From contig NZ_JRGK01000032.1 of the NCBI RefSeq assembly GCF_000764645.1, forward strand, positions 1 through 64,000: a stretch of DNA of 64,000 bases, given 5' to 3'. Of this stretch, positions 48,156 to 56,834 are shown one piece after another; positions within the stretch are counted from its first letter, which is position 1, and every line of letters begins with the position of its first letter. The notes under the pieces are model-generated. The model was not told the origin of the DNA. It saw nothing but the letters and a program-made list of their open reading frames with translations, and ran no database searches. Origin of the DNA: Aeromonas finlandensis (GTDB lineage: Bacteria > Pseudomonadota > Gammaproteobacteria > Enterobacterales > Aeromonadaceae). Made by a program: the position numbers and the translations under genes.

Positions 48156-50468
48156 ATGAAACAGATTAAATCCTGGGCGCAATATTATGTCGACCTGATG
48201 ACCAAGCTGGGACTGGTGCGATTCAGTATGTTCCTGGCGGCGGGCATCATAGTGCTGGCGGTCGCCATCCAGATGGGGGTGACCCTGTTCCTGCGCGGCA
48301 ATATCGATGTGATCGACTTCGTTCGCTCGGTCTTCTTCGGCCTGCTGGTGACCCCCTGGGCCGTCTATTTTCTCTCCATCGTGGTGGATCAGCTGGAAGA
48401 CTCTCGCCAGCGGCTGAGCCGGATGGTGCGCAAGCTGCAAGATATGCGCGAGCGGGATCTGGAGCTCAATACCCAACTGCAGGAGAACATCAGCCGCCTC
48501 AACGCCCAGATTGCCGAGACCAACCGGTCAGAGAGCCTGCGTCTGCAGGCCATCGAGGATCTGGAGAACGAGGTGTTCCAGCGCGAAAAGGCCCAGCTCC
48601 ATCTGGGGGAACGTACCGCCCTGCTGCGCTCCTTTATCGACTGCTCCCCGGATCTGGTCTACTACCGCAATGAAGATGAGCAGTTCTCCGGCTGCAACCG
48701 CGCCATGGAAGAGCTGACCGGCAAGGTGGAGCGCGAGCTGATCGGTCTGACCCCGTTCGATGTCTACAAGCAGGAGATTGCCAACAAGATTGTGGAGACT
48801 GACAGGCAAGTCTTCAGCAGCAACGAGCCGCTCACCTACGAGCAGTGGCTGGAGTATCCCGATGGTCGCAAGGCCTACTTCGAGCTGCGCAAGGTCCCCT
48901 TCTTCGACCGCTTCGGCAAGCGGCTCGGTCTGCTCGGCTTTGGCCGCGACATCACCGAGCGCAAGCAGTATCAGGACAAGCTGGAGAAGGCGAGCCGCGA
49001 CAAGACCACCTTCATCTCCACCATCAGCCACGAGCTGCGCACTCCGCTCAACGGCATCGTGGGCTTGAGCCGGATGCTGATGGATACCCCCCTCGATCCC
49101 AAGCAGCATCAGCAGCTCAAGACCATCCATCTGAGTGCGGTGACCCTTGGCAATATCTTCAACGACATTATCGACCTGGACAAACTCGACCGGCGCCGTC
49201 TCGAAATTGCGCCGACCCGCATCGACCTGCCCGCCTTCCTCGACGAGCTGGAGACCCTGTCGCGCATTCAGGCGGAGCAGAAGGGGCTCTACCTCAATTT
49301 CGATCGGGATGGTGACATGCCGCAATTCGTGATGGCCGACGGCACCCGCTTGCGTCAGGTGCTGTGGAACCTGGTGGGCAACGCGGTCAAGTTTACCGAT
49401 GAGGGGGGCGTCACCGTGCGCTGCCTCTCCCATCCCGCCGACGAGCCGGGCAAGCTGGCGCTGCACTTCGAGGTGGAGGATACCGGCGTCGGCATTCCGC
49501 GCGCCCAGCAGGAGAAGATCTTCGCCATGTACTATCAGGTGCAGGGCCAGAAGCACGCCACCGGCACCGGCATTGGCCTCGCGGTCTCCCGTCAGCTGGT
49601 GCAGGCGATGGGAGGTCAGCTCTATGTGGACAGCGATCCGGGCGAAGGCTCCTGCTTCACCGCCGAATTGGAGGTGGCTTGCGCCGAGCCTGTGCTGCCC
49701 GAGCAGGAGGAGGAGATGCCCTCCCTCGATATCCTGCTGGTGGAGGATGTGGAGCTCAACGTGACGGTGGCCTGCGCCCTGCTCAACAAGCTGGGTCATC
49801 AGGTGCAGGTGGCACGGGACGGCACCCAGGCGCTGGCGATGGCCAACCCGGATGATTTTGACCTCATTTTGCTCGATATCCAGCTGCCGGACATGACCGG
49901 CTTCGATGTGGCGAAAACCCTGCTGGAGCGTTACGGCGACAGCTTGCCGCCCATGGTGGCACTCACCGCCAACTCCACCGGCGATCGTCAATATTACCGG
50001 GATCACGGCATGCAGGATGTGATCAACAAGCCGCTCGGCTCCAAAGCGGTGCGGGAGGTGATTGGTCACCTGTTTGCCGATCTGGCCGAGGATGAGGCGG
50101 ATGAGCAGGCGGATGCGGGCAATCAGGATGCGCTGCTGGACCTGCCTTTCCTCACCGATTACGCCGATACCGTGGGCAAGCCGGTGCTGCTCTCCAGCGT
50201 CGATCTGTTCGAGAAGATGATGCCTGACTACATGGCGGTGCTCGACTCCAACATGATCGCCCGGGATCAGGCGGGGGTGGTGGAGGAGGCGCACAAGATA
50301 AAAGGGGCGGCGGGCTCCATCGGTCTGCGCCGTCTGCAGCAGACAGCCCAGCTGATCCAGAGCCCGGATCACCCCGCCTGGTGGGAAAACGTGGAAGACT
50401 GGATTGAGACGCTGCGCCGCGAATATCCCGGTGATATCGCCCGTCTACGGCGCTGGTTGTTGTCTTGA
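48156..50468 (+). CDS. arcB: Aerobic respiration sensor kinase ArcB
   Basis: ArcB senses quinone redox state and phosphorylates ArcA. The product is 770 residues in the E. coli order: two membrane segments (about 23-43 and 58-77), a coiled-coil linker, a PAS domain (150-265), HisKA with His292 in STISHELRTPLNG at the same number as in E. coli, an HATPase domain (GTGIGLAVS), a receiver (LLLDIQLPDMTGF) and a C-terminal HPt (AHKIKGAAGSIGL). Cys180 is kept, but position 241, Cys in E. coli, is Tyr here. Confidence 0.95.
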   Translation: MKQIKSWAQYYVDLMTKLGLVRFSMFLAAGIIVLAVAIQMGVTLFLRGNIDVIDFVRSVFFGLLVTPWAVYFLSIVVDQLEDSRQRLSRMVRKLQDMRERDLELNTQLQENISRLNAQIAETNRSESLRLQAIEDLENEVFQREKAQLHLGERTALLRSFIDCSPDLVYYRNEDEQFSGCNRAMEELTGKVERELIGLTPFDVYKQEIANKIVETDRQVFSSNEPLTYEQWLEYPDGRKAYFELRKVPFFDRFGKRLGLLGFGRDITERKQYQDKLEKASRDKTTFISTISHELRTPLNGIVGLSRMLMDTPLDPKQHQQLKTIHLSAVTLGNIFNDIIDLDKLDRRRLEIAPTRIDLPAFLDELETLSRIQAEQKGLYLNFDRDGDMPQFVMADGTRLRQVLWNLVGNAVKFTDEGGVTVRCLSHPADEPGKLALHFEVEDTGVGIPRAQQEKIFAMYYQVQGQKHATGTGIGLAVSRQLVQAMGGQLYVDSDPGEGSCFTAELEVACAEPVLPEQEEEMPSLDILLVEDVELNVTVACALLNKLGHQVQVARDGTQALAMANPDDFDLILLDIQLPDMTGFDVAKTLLERYGDSLPPMVALTANSTGDRQYYRDHGMQDVINKPLGSKAVREVIGHLFADLAEDEADEQADAGNQDALLDLPFLTDYADTVGKPVLLSSVDLFEKMMPDYMAVLDSNMIARDQAGVVEEAHKIKGAAGSIGLRRLQQTAQLIQSPDHPAWWENVEDWIETLRREYPGDIARLRRWLLS

Positions 50469-50519
50469 GGCTGGAGGTTGTCTTGAGTCTGATGGAAGTC
50501 GCTGGCAAGGAGCTGCAAG

Positions 50520-51884
50520 ATGTATAGCTGTTTGATTACCCCCGCGCGCATCCACCCTTGGGGGGATGAGGATCTGCTGGAGGCGACCGAGCAGGATCGC
50601 GCCCGTATCGTGCAGGCGGCGCCGGTGCGTCGCCTGCAGCAGAAGACCCAGGTCTTTCCGCTTGATGTGAAGGCCTCGGTGCGCAGTCGCCTCACCCACT
50701 CGCTGGAGGTGCAGGAGACCGGCCGCCAGATCAGCCGCCGTATTCTGGCTGCCTTGCCGACCGGAATCGTGTGCGAAGGGGCCTTTATCAATCTGGTGGA
50801 GATGTCTTGCCTGCTTCATGACGTGGGCAACCCGCCATTTGGCCATTTCGGCGAGCAGGTGATGAGCCAGTGGCTCGGCGAAATGCTCGATCCTCTCTAT
50901 CAGCAGGCGCTGGCACAGCCCCCCTCGGCCCAGTGGCCGGAGCTGCGTCAGGATCTGCAGCTGTTTGATGGCAACGCCCAGAGCCTGCGGCTGGTGCACA
51001 GTCTGCACGAACTCAACCTGACCCTCGGGCAACTGGGGGCGCTGTGCAAATACCCGCAGCAACCCCAACCGGGGGTCAGCTATGGCCAGCATCACGGCTG
51101 GAGCAGCAAGCGTGGCATCTTCTTCAGCGAACAGCCCCTCTACCGCGCCCTCGGCCAGAGTCTGGGGCTGGCCCCCGGCTGTCGTCATCCGCTCGCCTAC
51201 ATCATGGAGGCGGCGGATGATATCTCCTACTGCATCGCCGATCTGGAGGATGCGGTAGACCGGCGCATTCTCACCCTGAACGAGCTGCTGGCGGCCCTCT
51301 GCAGTGCCGACGGCAGCGACTATATGGCGACCCTGCTCGGCGATGCGCAGCGTTCCAGCTGGGGTTTCTTCCCCCATTTTCGCCAACAGCTGACCCGGGA
51401 TTTGGTGGCGCTGGCGGCGCAGAGCTATGTCAGCGAACATCAGGCCATTTTGCAGGGCTCCTACCCGCAAGCGCTGCTGCACGGTCAGGCGCCAGCGGCG
51501 CGGGTGCTCGATATCCTCAAGGGGGTGGCCCGCGAGCTGGTCTTTATGCGGCCCGAAGTAGAGGCCCTCGAGCTGGAAGGGTATGCGGCACTGCGCGGAG
51601 TGCTCTCCACTTACTCCTGCCTGCTGGCGATGCCGGCAGAGCAGTTTGTCCGTCTGTTGGCTGGCGAAGGGGGGGTGTCGCTCTTTTTTGCCCGGCGGCT
51701 CTATCACCGTCTCTCGGCCCGCCATATCAAGGCCTACCGACTGGCGATCGCCACCCCGGATCCACGCTTTGCCTGCCACAACGAGCAGGAGTGGTATTAC
51801 CGGGTGCGGCTGCTGCTCGATTACGTCAGCGGCATGACCGATACCTATGTGCTGGAGGAGTACCGGCTGCTTTCGGGGATCTGA
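50520..51884 (+). CDS. dgt: dGTPase-type deoxynucleotide triphosphohydrolase
   Basis: The product is 454 residues. The HD-domain metal ligands are visible: RSRLTHSLEVQETGRQI (His near 61), CLLHDVGNPPFGHFGE (HD near 98) and YIMEAADDISYCIADLED (Asp near 233). This is the dGTP triphosphohydrolase family, which splits dGTP to deoxyguanosine and triphosphate; E. coli Dgt is about 505 residues. It lies 51 bases after arcB and may be co-transcribed. The start has an AAGGAG site. Confidence 0.88.
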   Translation: MYSCLITPARIHPWGDEDLLEATEQDRARIVQAAPVRRLQQKTQVFPLDVKASVRSRLTHSLEVQETGRQISRRILAALPTGIVCEGAFINLVEMSCLLHDVGNPPFGHFGEQVMSQWLGEMLDPLYQQALAQPPSAQWPELRQDLQLFDGNAQSLRLVHSLHELNLTLGQLGALCKYPQQPQPGVSYGQHHGWSSKRGIFFSEQPLYRALGQSLGLAPGCRHPLAYIMEAADDISYCIADLEDAVDRRILTLNELLAALCSADGSDYMATLLGDAQRSSWGFFPHFRQQLTRDLVALAAQSYVSEHQAILQGSYPQALLHGQAPAARVLDILKGVARELVFMRPEVEALELEGYAALRGVLSTYSCLLAMPAEQFVRLLAGEGGVSLFFARRLYHRLSARHIKAYRLAIATPDPRFACHNEQEWYYRVRLLLDYVSGMTDTYVLEEYRLLSGI

Positions 51885-52200
51885 TGCTCCGGGGCTGCCT
51901 TTCAGGCAGCATAAAATGCCGTAAAAACGTTTAAAAAGGAGTCGCAAGAGGCTTGTTTTAAATTCGGATATTTTTTAGACTTCTGCAATCTGTTCAACTT
52001 TCATCCGGTAAGGAGACGAATATGCAACATCTGATGCTCAATATTGCATTTTCTCGCGGCACTGCGTGCGGCGTGAAATCTCGTGCTCTTTTACCGCGTG
52101 GCGTAAACAGGTAACCCCTGTCTTTTTATCACCCGCGGTTCGTCCCGCAGGGTGATATCCACTTTCTCCGGGAGAACCGCATGTTCAACTGGAGAATGTC
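51885..52200 (+). other. Spacer after dgt with hairpins and a mini-ORF
   Basis: This 316-base stretch holds a GCTGCC-TTTCA-GGCAGC hairpin (51894-51910) without T run, an AT-rich promoter-like segment, a 30-codon frame with a strong ribosome site (listed separately) and a second hairpin with ATCACCC/GGGTGAT arms (about 52129-52156). The latter two lie in what would be the leader of the DUF1127-like gene. Confidence 0.5.
52022..52114 (+). CDS. Candidate 30-residue small protein or leader peptide
   Basis: An ATG with an AAGGAG ribosome site six bases upstream opens a 30-codon frame beginning MQHLMLNIAFSRGTACG and ending in TAA. It is basic, with no membrane segment. A hairpin lies shortly after its stop, then comes the DUF1127-like gene, so it could be a leader peptide or an independent small protein. 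Nothing homologous is recognised. Confidence 0.4.
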   Translation: MQHLMLNIAFSRGTACGVKSRALLPRGVNR

Positions 52201-52404
52201 ATGTCTATCGAACTGGTTTTACTGCGCAGTGTTGAATCCCTGGTCCAGAGAAGGATTGCCCGGGTCGAGCGTCGTCTCGTGCAGGTCAATTTGTCGCCCG
52301 CCCTGCTCAGGGATATCGGGCTGGAAGGATATCAGGGTCAAATCGCCCTCGTTCGCGAGCGGGAGTATCAAACCGGCTTCCGCCTCGGGAATCGAATAAC
52401 CTGA
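52201..52404 (+). CDS. DUF1127-like small basic protein
   Basis: The product is 67 residues and arginine-rich, with RRLVQVNLSPALLRDIGLEG resembling the DUF1127 core (R-x-L-x-x-L-x-x-x-L-L-x-D-I-G-L). DUF1127 proteins such as YjiS are small and sometimes RNA-binding or involved in phosphate and carbon metabolism in other bacteria. GGAG lies six bases before the ATG. An overlapping frame from 52181 also has a ribosome site but looks like a shadow. Tandem terminators follow. Confidence 0.65.
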   Translation: MSIELVLLRSVESLVQRRIARVERRLVQVNLSPALLRDIGLEGYQGQIALVREREYQTGFRLGNRIT

Positions 52405-52406
52405 TG

Positions 52407-52467
52407 AAAGGGGCCTGTATGGCCCCTTTCTTTGCATTGATGGCAGACCCCGGTCTGCCATTTTTAT
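52407..52467 (+). terminator. Tandem terminators after the DUF1127-like gene
   Basis: Two hairpins follow each other: AAAGGGGCC/GGCCCCTTT (52407-52429) with CTTTG after it, and ATGGCAGACC/GGTCTGCCAT (52440-52461) followed by TTTTATT. The second is the stronger. They would isolate the signalling operon downstream. Confidence 0.88.
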
Positions 52468-52565
52468 TTGATTAAGCTGTGGTTAAGTTATGGCGCGAAT
52501 ATCCATTCGCGAATTTTGCGAAAATCTCTATTATCTGCGGCCGACTTTTTCTTTGGGACCAGCAA

Positions 52566-55500
52566 ATGAGCCGCAGTTGCCGTTTATTACCGTTTATGCT
52601 TTTACTGCTATTGGGTGTGCTGGGTCTGGGGGAATCTGAAGCAAGGATTAATACAGAGTCGTTCGAAGGGGCCGAACGAGAGTGGCTCTCGGCCAATCGC
52701 GATCTGGTTATCGGCATGCCGATGATGGGGTCTCCCCCTTATAGCTACAAGGATTCAGTGCAAGGCTTCAACGGCCCGGTGCCGGAACTTGCCTTGCAGA
52801 TTGCCAGAACCCTGGGGGTGACGCTGCACTACAAGGAGTTCACCTCTTATGAGCAGGCGCTGGCGGCGCTGCGTGATGGTGAAATCCATGTGGTGATTAA
52901 CTTCCCCCCCGGAGAAGAGTGGCAGAGCCAGATTGTCACTACTGCCTTCCCGTTCGCCATTCCGCGCGGAGTGCTGCTCAATAGCAGCCGTGTCAATCTC
53001 TCTCTGGATGACGCTCATAAAATGAGATGGGTTTGCGTGATCGGGGCAGACTCTTGTGACCAGTTAAAGGCATTGGGGTTGTCGCAAGTCATTGTGGTGG
53101 ATCGCCGCAGTGAAGCTGCCTTTATGCTCAAGCAGCAGCTGGCAGATGCCTATCTGGCTGATATGCCCTCCCTGTTGTCGGAGCTGGCTCAGCATCCCAA
53201 TGCCGGATTCACGACTATCACGCCTGAGTGGGCTCCCGTCGCCTCTTTGTCGATCAGTGTGAATAGGGATAATTCAGCGCTCATCAGCTTGATCAACAAG
53301 GTATTCCAGGTGCTTCCCGTGACGGATCTGCGATTGATCCTCGAGACGGCACATGGGGCCAACTCTTCCCCGTTAGGGGAGATCACCACCGTCAAGTTCA
53401 CTCCTGAAGAGCTGGCGTGGTTGCGCCAGCATCCGGTGTTGCGATACGGCATCTCTCCCCACTGGTTTTCAATGAGCGAGTTTGATTACCGGGGGCGGCT
53501 GGTGGGCTTCGTGCCCGATATGGTTGCCTTGCTGCATCGTTACTCCGGGCTGGAGTTCTCGCTGGTGCGCACCGAATCGTGGCGAGAGACCCAGAATTTG
53601 CTGAAAACACGGCAGATTGATTTTATTCCGGTGATTGCCCCTACCAATGATCGGGCCGCGTTTGCGCTTTACACCCCCAATTACATGTTTGTCGATCGGG
53701 TGATTGTTGGCTCCAAGCGCAGTGCCATGCTGCCGGATATGGCGTTGTTGCGGGGCAGGCGAGTGGGCATTGTCGATGGCTCGGTTGATCGGGAACTGTT
53801 GGTATCCCTTGATGCCGTGCCGGTCGAGGTGAGCGATGATGGTCGCTTGCTGGGTCTGTTGGATAGCGGGAAGGCGGACTATGTGCTGCTGACCATGACG
53901 ACCCTGCCCGCGGCAATGGGGCGGGGATTTGAAGAGCGCTATCAGGTGGTCTATTCCGGCAAAAATTTACGCCTGCCGGGTGCCATGGCGGTATCACCCG
54001 ATGATCCCATGCTGCAGCAGATCCTGACGCGGGTGCTCTACGCCATTCCCCACAGTGAAATTAAAAAACTGGAAGATCGCTGGTTATCGATGAGTCTGCA
54101 AACCGGATTGAACACCCGCACCGTGGTGCTCTGGTTTGTGGTGGGTTGTTCGGTCGCCGTGCTGTTTTTTATCCTCTTCTGGCTCTGGAACCGCACCTTG
54201 CAGCGGCAGATTGTGCAGCGTCGGGTGGTGCAAAAACGGCTCAACGAGCAGCTGGCCTTTGTCCAGACGCTGCTCGACTCCTTGCCGAGCATGGTGGCGC
54301 TGCGGGATCGCCAGCAGAACCTGACCCTCTGCAACAAGGCATACCGGGAGGCCTTTATCGGGGCGGAATCCGGCGGGGATGGCTGGAGTTACATGCAGCC
54401 GGGCGAGCGGGAGCAGATGCTGTGTGAAGAGCTCTCGGTCTGGGCAACCGGCACCATGTATGAAGGGGCGGGGTTTACCCGGCGGATCGATGACTCCCAG
54501 TTCCATGTGGTTTACGTCAAGTTGCCCTACCGGGGCCCTGATGGGGAGATCCAGGGGGTATTGACCGTGCTGACCGATGTCAGTGCCCTGAAAGCGGCTG
54601 AAAACAAGGTGCGCGAAGTGGAAGCCATGCTGCGGGACATGACCGACAGCATGCCGGGGGTGGTGTATCAGTATCAATGGCACCGTTCCGGCCACGGGCG
54701 GTTTCTCTATGTCTCGCAAGGGGCGGGGGAGACGCTGGGTGTCCCTTCTCAGGCACTGTTGTCGACCCAATCCGAACGGGAGCTGTTTGGTGTCAGCGAA
54801 GAGGCTTTGCAGGAGTTTACTTGTCGGGTCGCCGCCAATGCGCCGACCCTGACCCCGATCGATTGGGAGGTCAAGGTTCCCCATAATGAGGGCGATCGCT
54901 ATATGCAGGTCCGCGGCAGTTTTGTGGCGCAAGGGCCGGATACCTTGCTGCTCAACGGCATGGTACAGGATATCACCGCCCTCAAGCTGCAAGAGCACGA
55001 GCTGCGTGAGGCGCGCGCCAATGCCGAACAGGCCATGCGGGCTCGCAGCCGTTTTCTGGCGACCATGAGCCATGAGCTGCGCACCCCGATTTCGGGGATG
55101 CACGGCATGCTGGAGCTGCTGCGGATGAGCGACGTGGACGACGATCAGCGTTATCTGCTGCGCAACGTCGTGACCTCGACCAACAACCTGCTCTATCTGG
55201 TCAACGATATTCTCGATTTCTCCAAAATAGAGGCCGGACAACTCCATCTGGATTACCAGTCGAGCCCACTGCAGTCGGTGATTGGCGATGCGATCCGCGG
55301 TCACGCCACCCAGGCGCACGGCAAGGGGTTGAAAGTGGAGATCCGCTGGGCGAGCAATGTGCCTGATCGTGCGGATATCGATGCCGTCAGGGTGGCGCAG
55401 GTGGTCTCCAACCTGTTGAACAATGCGGTCAAATTTACCGAGCGCGGAGTGGTCACCATCGAGGTCGGTTATGTCGATCAGCAGCTGGTCGTCACGGTTG

Positions 55501-56834
55501 CAGACTCCGGGATCGGCATTGCCGAAGAGAAGCAGGCCTTGTTGTTTACCCCCTTTGAGCAGTTGGAATCTGATATCAATCGCCGCTATGGCGGCACCGG
55601 GCTGGGGCTGGCCATTTGCGCTCAACTGGTACGCAAGATGGGCGGCACCTTGACCGTCAAGAGTCGTGCCGGGGAAGGGGCTCGGTTCTGCTTCACCATT
55701 CCTCTTGCCAACCCCCAATCGGATACGCCAGCACTGGCCGGGAGCGAGTGGTGGTATTTCGGCGATGATCCCTTGCTGCAAGCCACGATGGCACGTCTTG
55801 GTGCCAGGTTGCAGCCCATTGATGCCATTCGGCTGAGCCATGGGGTGAGCGGTTTGTTATTGGCTGATGAGGTGTGGCTGGCGCGCGCCCTGGGGCCAGA
55901 CTGGCTGGCCATGGTGCAAAAGCCCGGTCTGAAGGGGGTCGTGCTCTCCCCAAACGAGGTGTTGAGAACACGCCTTGGCCCTGAGCGTTGGTGGCGGTTG
56001 GGGCAATCCCCGCTCTATCCGGATTTGTTGCTGGAAAGCAGTCGTGAGCTGCTGTGCGGGGTGATGAGCCCGGTTATGGTAACGAGCTCGGATACATTGA
56101 GCGGCCGGGTGCTGGTGGCGGATGATCACCCGGTCAATCGGGCTCTGCTGGTGCGTCAGCTGGGGATCCTCGGGGTCGATTGCGTGGTGGTCGAAGATGG
56201 CGAGCAGGCGTTGCAGCTCTGGCAGGAACAGCCGTTTTCGCTGCTGCTCACCGATTGCCACATGCCGGTCATGGATGGCTATACCCTGACCAAAGCCTTG
56301 CGGGCCAACGGGGATAACACCCCCATTATCGGCGTGACGGCCGATACCTCGGAGGAGGCGTCGGCCCGTATGGCCGCCGTCGGCATGAACGGCATGCTGA
56401 TCAAACCCTATCTGCTGGATGCGCTGCGTCAGACGCTGGTGCAGTGGCTGCCAGCCCGCGAAGTGGCGGAGCCTGAGCAGGTTCAGAACCCTGCCGCCCC
56501 GGCACTGGCGGCCCGCTGGATCGCCCTGTTCGGGGAGGAGGCGGATGCCAGGGATATGGCCTGCGAATATCTGGCATCCAACCGACAGGATCGCGAGGAA
56601 CTGATGGCGGCACTGGCTGCCTGCGATGAGGCCGCGGTGCTGGAGATCGCCCACCGCATCAAAGGGGCCGCCAGAATGGTCGGCGAGTGCGCGCTGGCCG
56701 AACAGGCCGAACAGCTGGAAAACGCCGCCCGGTTCAAGCAACTGGATGTGCTCGCCGTGCTGGGACAGGAGGTTGATTTGTTGATCAATCAGGTTACATA
56801 CGAGACAGGGTTATGGCTGAATGAACAAGCGTGA
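52566..56834 (+). CDS. BvgS/EvgS-like hybrid sensor histidine kinase
   Basis: The product is about 1,422 residues. Order: signal/anchor segment (about 8-25), two tandem periplasmic solute-binding (SBP_bac_3) domains (about 35-275 and 290-510), a membrane segment (519-541), two PAS-type domains (about 575-820), HisKA with His836 in ATMSHELRTPISG, an HATPase domain (GGTGLGLAICAQLV), a partly degenerate stretch, a receiver with Asp1230 in LLTDCHMPVMDGY, and an HPt with His1363 in AHRIKGAARMVG. All phosphorelay residues are present. The start has GGGACC six bases upstream. Its stop lies inside the next gene, so it is coupled to an EAL response regulator. Confidence 0.92.
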   Translation: MSRSCRLLPFMLLLLLGVLGLGESEARINTESFEGAEREWLSANRDLVIGMPMMGSPPYSYKDSVQGFNGPVPELALQIARTLGVTLHYKEFTSYEQALAALRDGEIHVVINFPPGEEWQSQIVTTAFPFAIPRGVLLNSSRVNLSLDDAHKMRWVCVIGADSCDQLKALGLSQVIVVDRRSEAAFMLKQQLADAYLADMPSLLSELAQHPNAGFTTITPEWAPVASLSISVNRDNSALISLINKVFQVLPVTDLRLILETAHGANSSPLGEITTVKFTPEELAWLRQHPVLRYGISPHWFSMSEFDYRGRLVGFVPDMVALLHRYSGLEFSLVRTESWRETQNLLKTRQIDFIPVIAPTNDRAAFALYTPNYMFVDRVIVGSKRSAMLPDMALLRGRRVGIVDGSVDRELLVSLDAVPVEVSDDGRLLGLLDSGKADYVLLTMTTLPAAMGRGFEERYQVVYSGKNLRLPGAMAVSPDDPMLQQILTRVLYAIPHSEIKKLEDRWLSMSLQTGLNTRTVVLWFVVGCSVAVLFFILFWLWNRTLQRQIVQRRVVQKRLNEQLAFVQTLLDSLPSMVALRDRQQNLTLCNKAYREAFIGAESGGDGWSYMQPGEREQMLCEELSVWATGTMYEGAGFTRRIDDSQFHVVYVKLPYRGPDGEIQGVLTVLTDVSALKAAENKVREVEAMLRDMTDSMPGVVYQYQWHRSGHGRFLYVSQGAGETLGVPSQALLSTQSERELFGVSEEALQEFTCRVAANAPTLTPIDWEVKVPHNEGDRYMQVRGSFVAQGPDTLLLNGMVQDITALKLQEHELREARANAEQAMRARSRFLATMSHELRTPISGMHGMLELLRMSDVDDDQRYLLRNVVTSTNNLLYLVNDILDFSKIEAGQLHLDYQSSPLQSVIGDAIRGHATQAHGKGLKVEIRWASNVPDRADIDAVRVAQVVSNLLNNAVKFTERGVVTIEVGYVDQQLVVTVADSGIGIAEEKQALLFTPFEQLESDINRRYGGTGLGLAICAQLVRKMGGTLTVKSRAGEGARFCFTIPLANPQSDTPALAGSEWWYFGDDPLLQATMARLGARLQPIDAIRLSHGVSGLLLADEVWLARALGPDWLAMVQKPGLKGVVLSPNEVLRTRLGPERWWRLGQSPLYPDLLLESSRELLCGVMSPVMVTSSDTLSGRVLVADDHPVNRALLVRQLGILGVDCVVVEDGEQALQLWQEQPFSLLLTDCHMPVMDGYTLTKALRANGDNTPIIGVTADTSEEASARMAAVGMNGMLIKPYLLDALRQTLVQWLPAREVAEPEQVQNPAAPALAARWIALFGEEADARDMACEYLASNRQDREELMAALAACDEAAVLEIAHRIKGAARMVGECALAEQAEQLENAARFKQLDVLAVLGQEVDLLINQVTYETGLWLNEQA

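Noticed and set aside
48528-50372. A 614-codon minus-strand frame opposite arcB
   Set aside because: It is a shadow of arcB with His/Leu/Gln-rich composition and no start signal; the sense strand is unambiguous.
50445-51947. A 500-codon minus-strand frame opposite the dGTPase gene
   Set aside because: The HD motifs of the plus-strand protein identify the real gene; the antisense frame has none.
52181-52399. A 72-codon frame overlapping the DUF1127-like gene
   Set aside because: It has a ribosome site but an improbable Trp/Cys/Ser/Pro-rich composition; the other frame matches a family.
54084-55841. A 585-codon minus-strand frame opposite the hybrid kinase
   Set aside because: Antisense shadow of the PAS and kinase domains, no motif.
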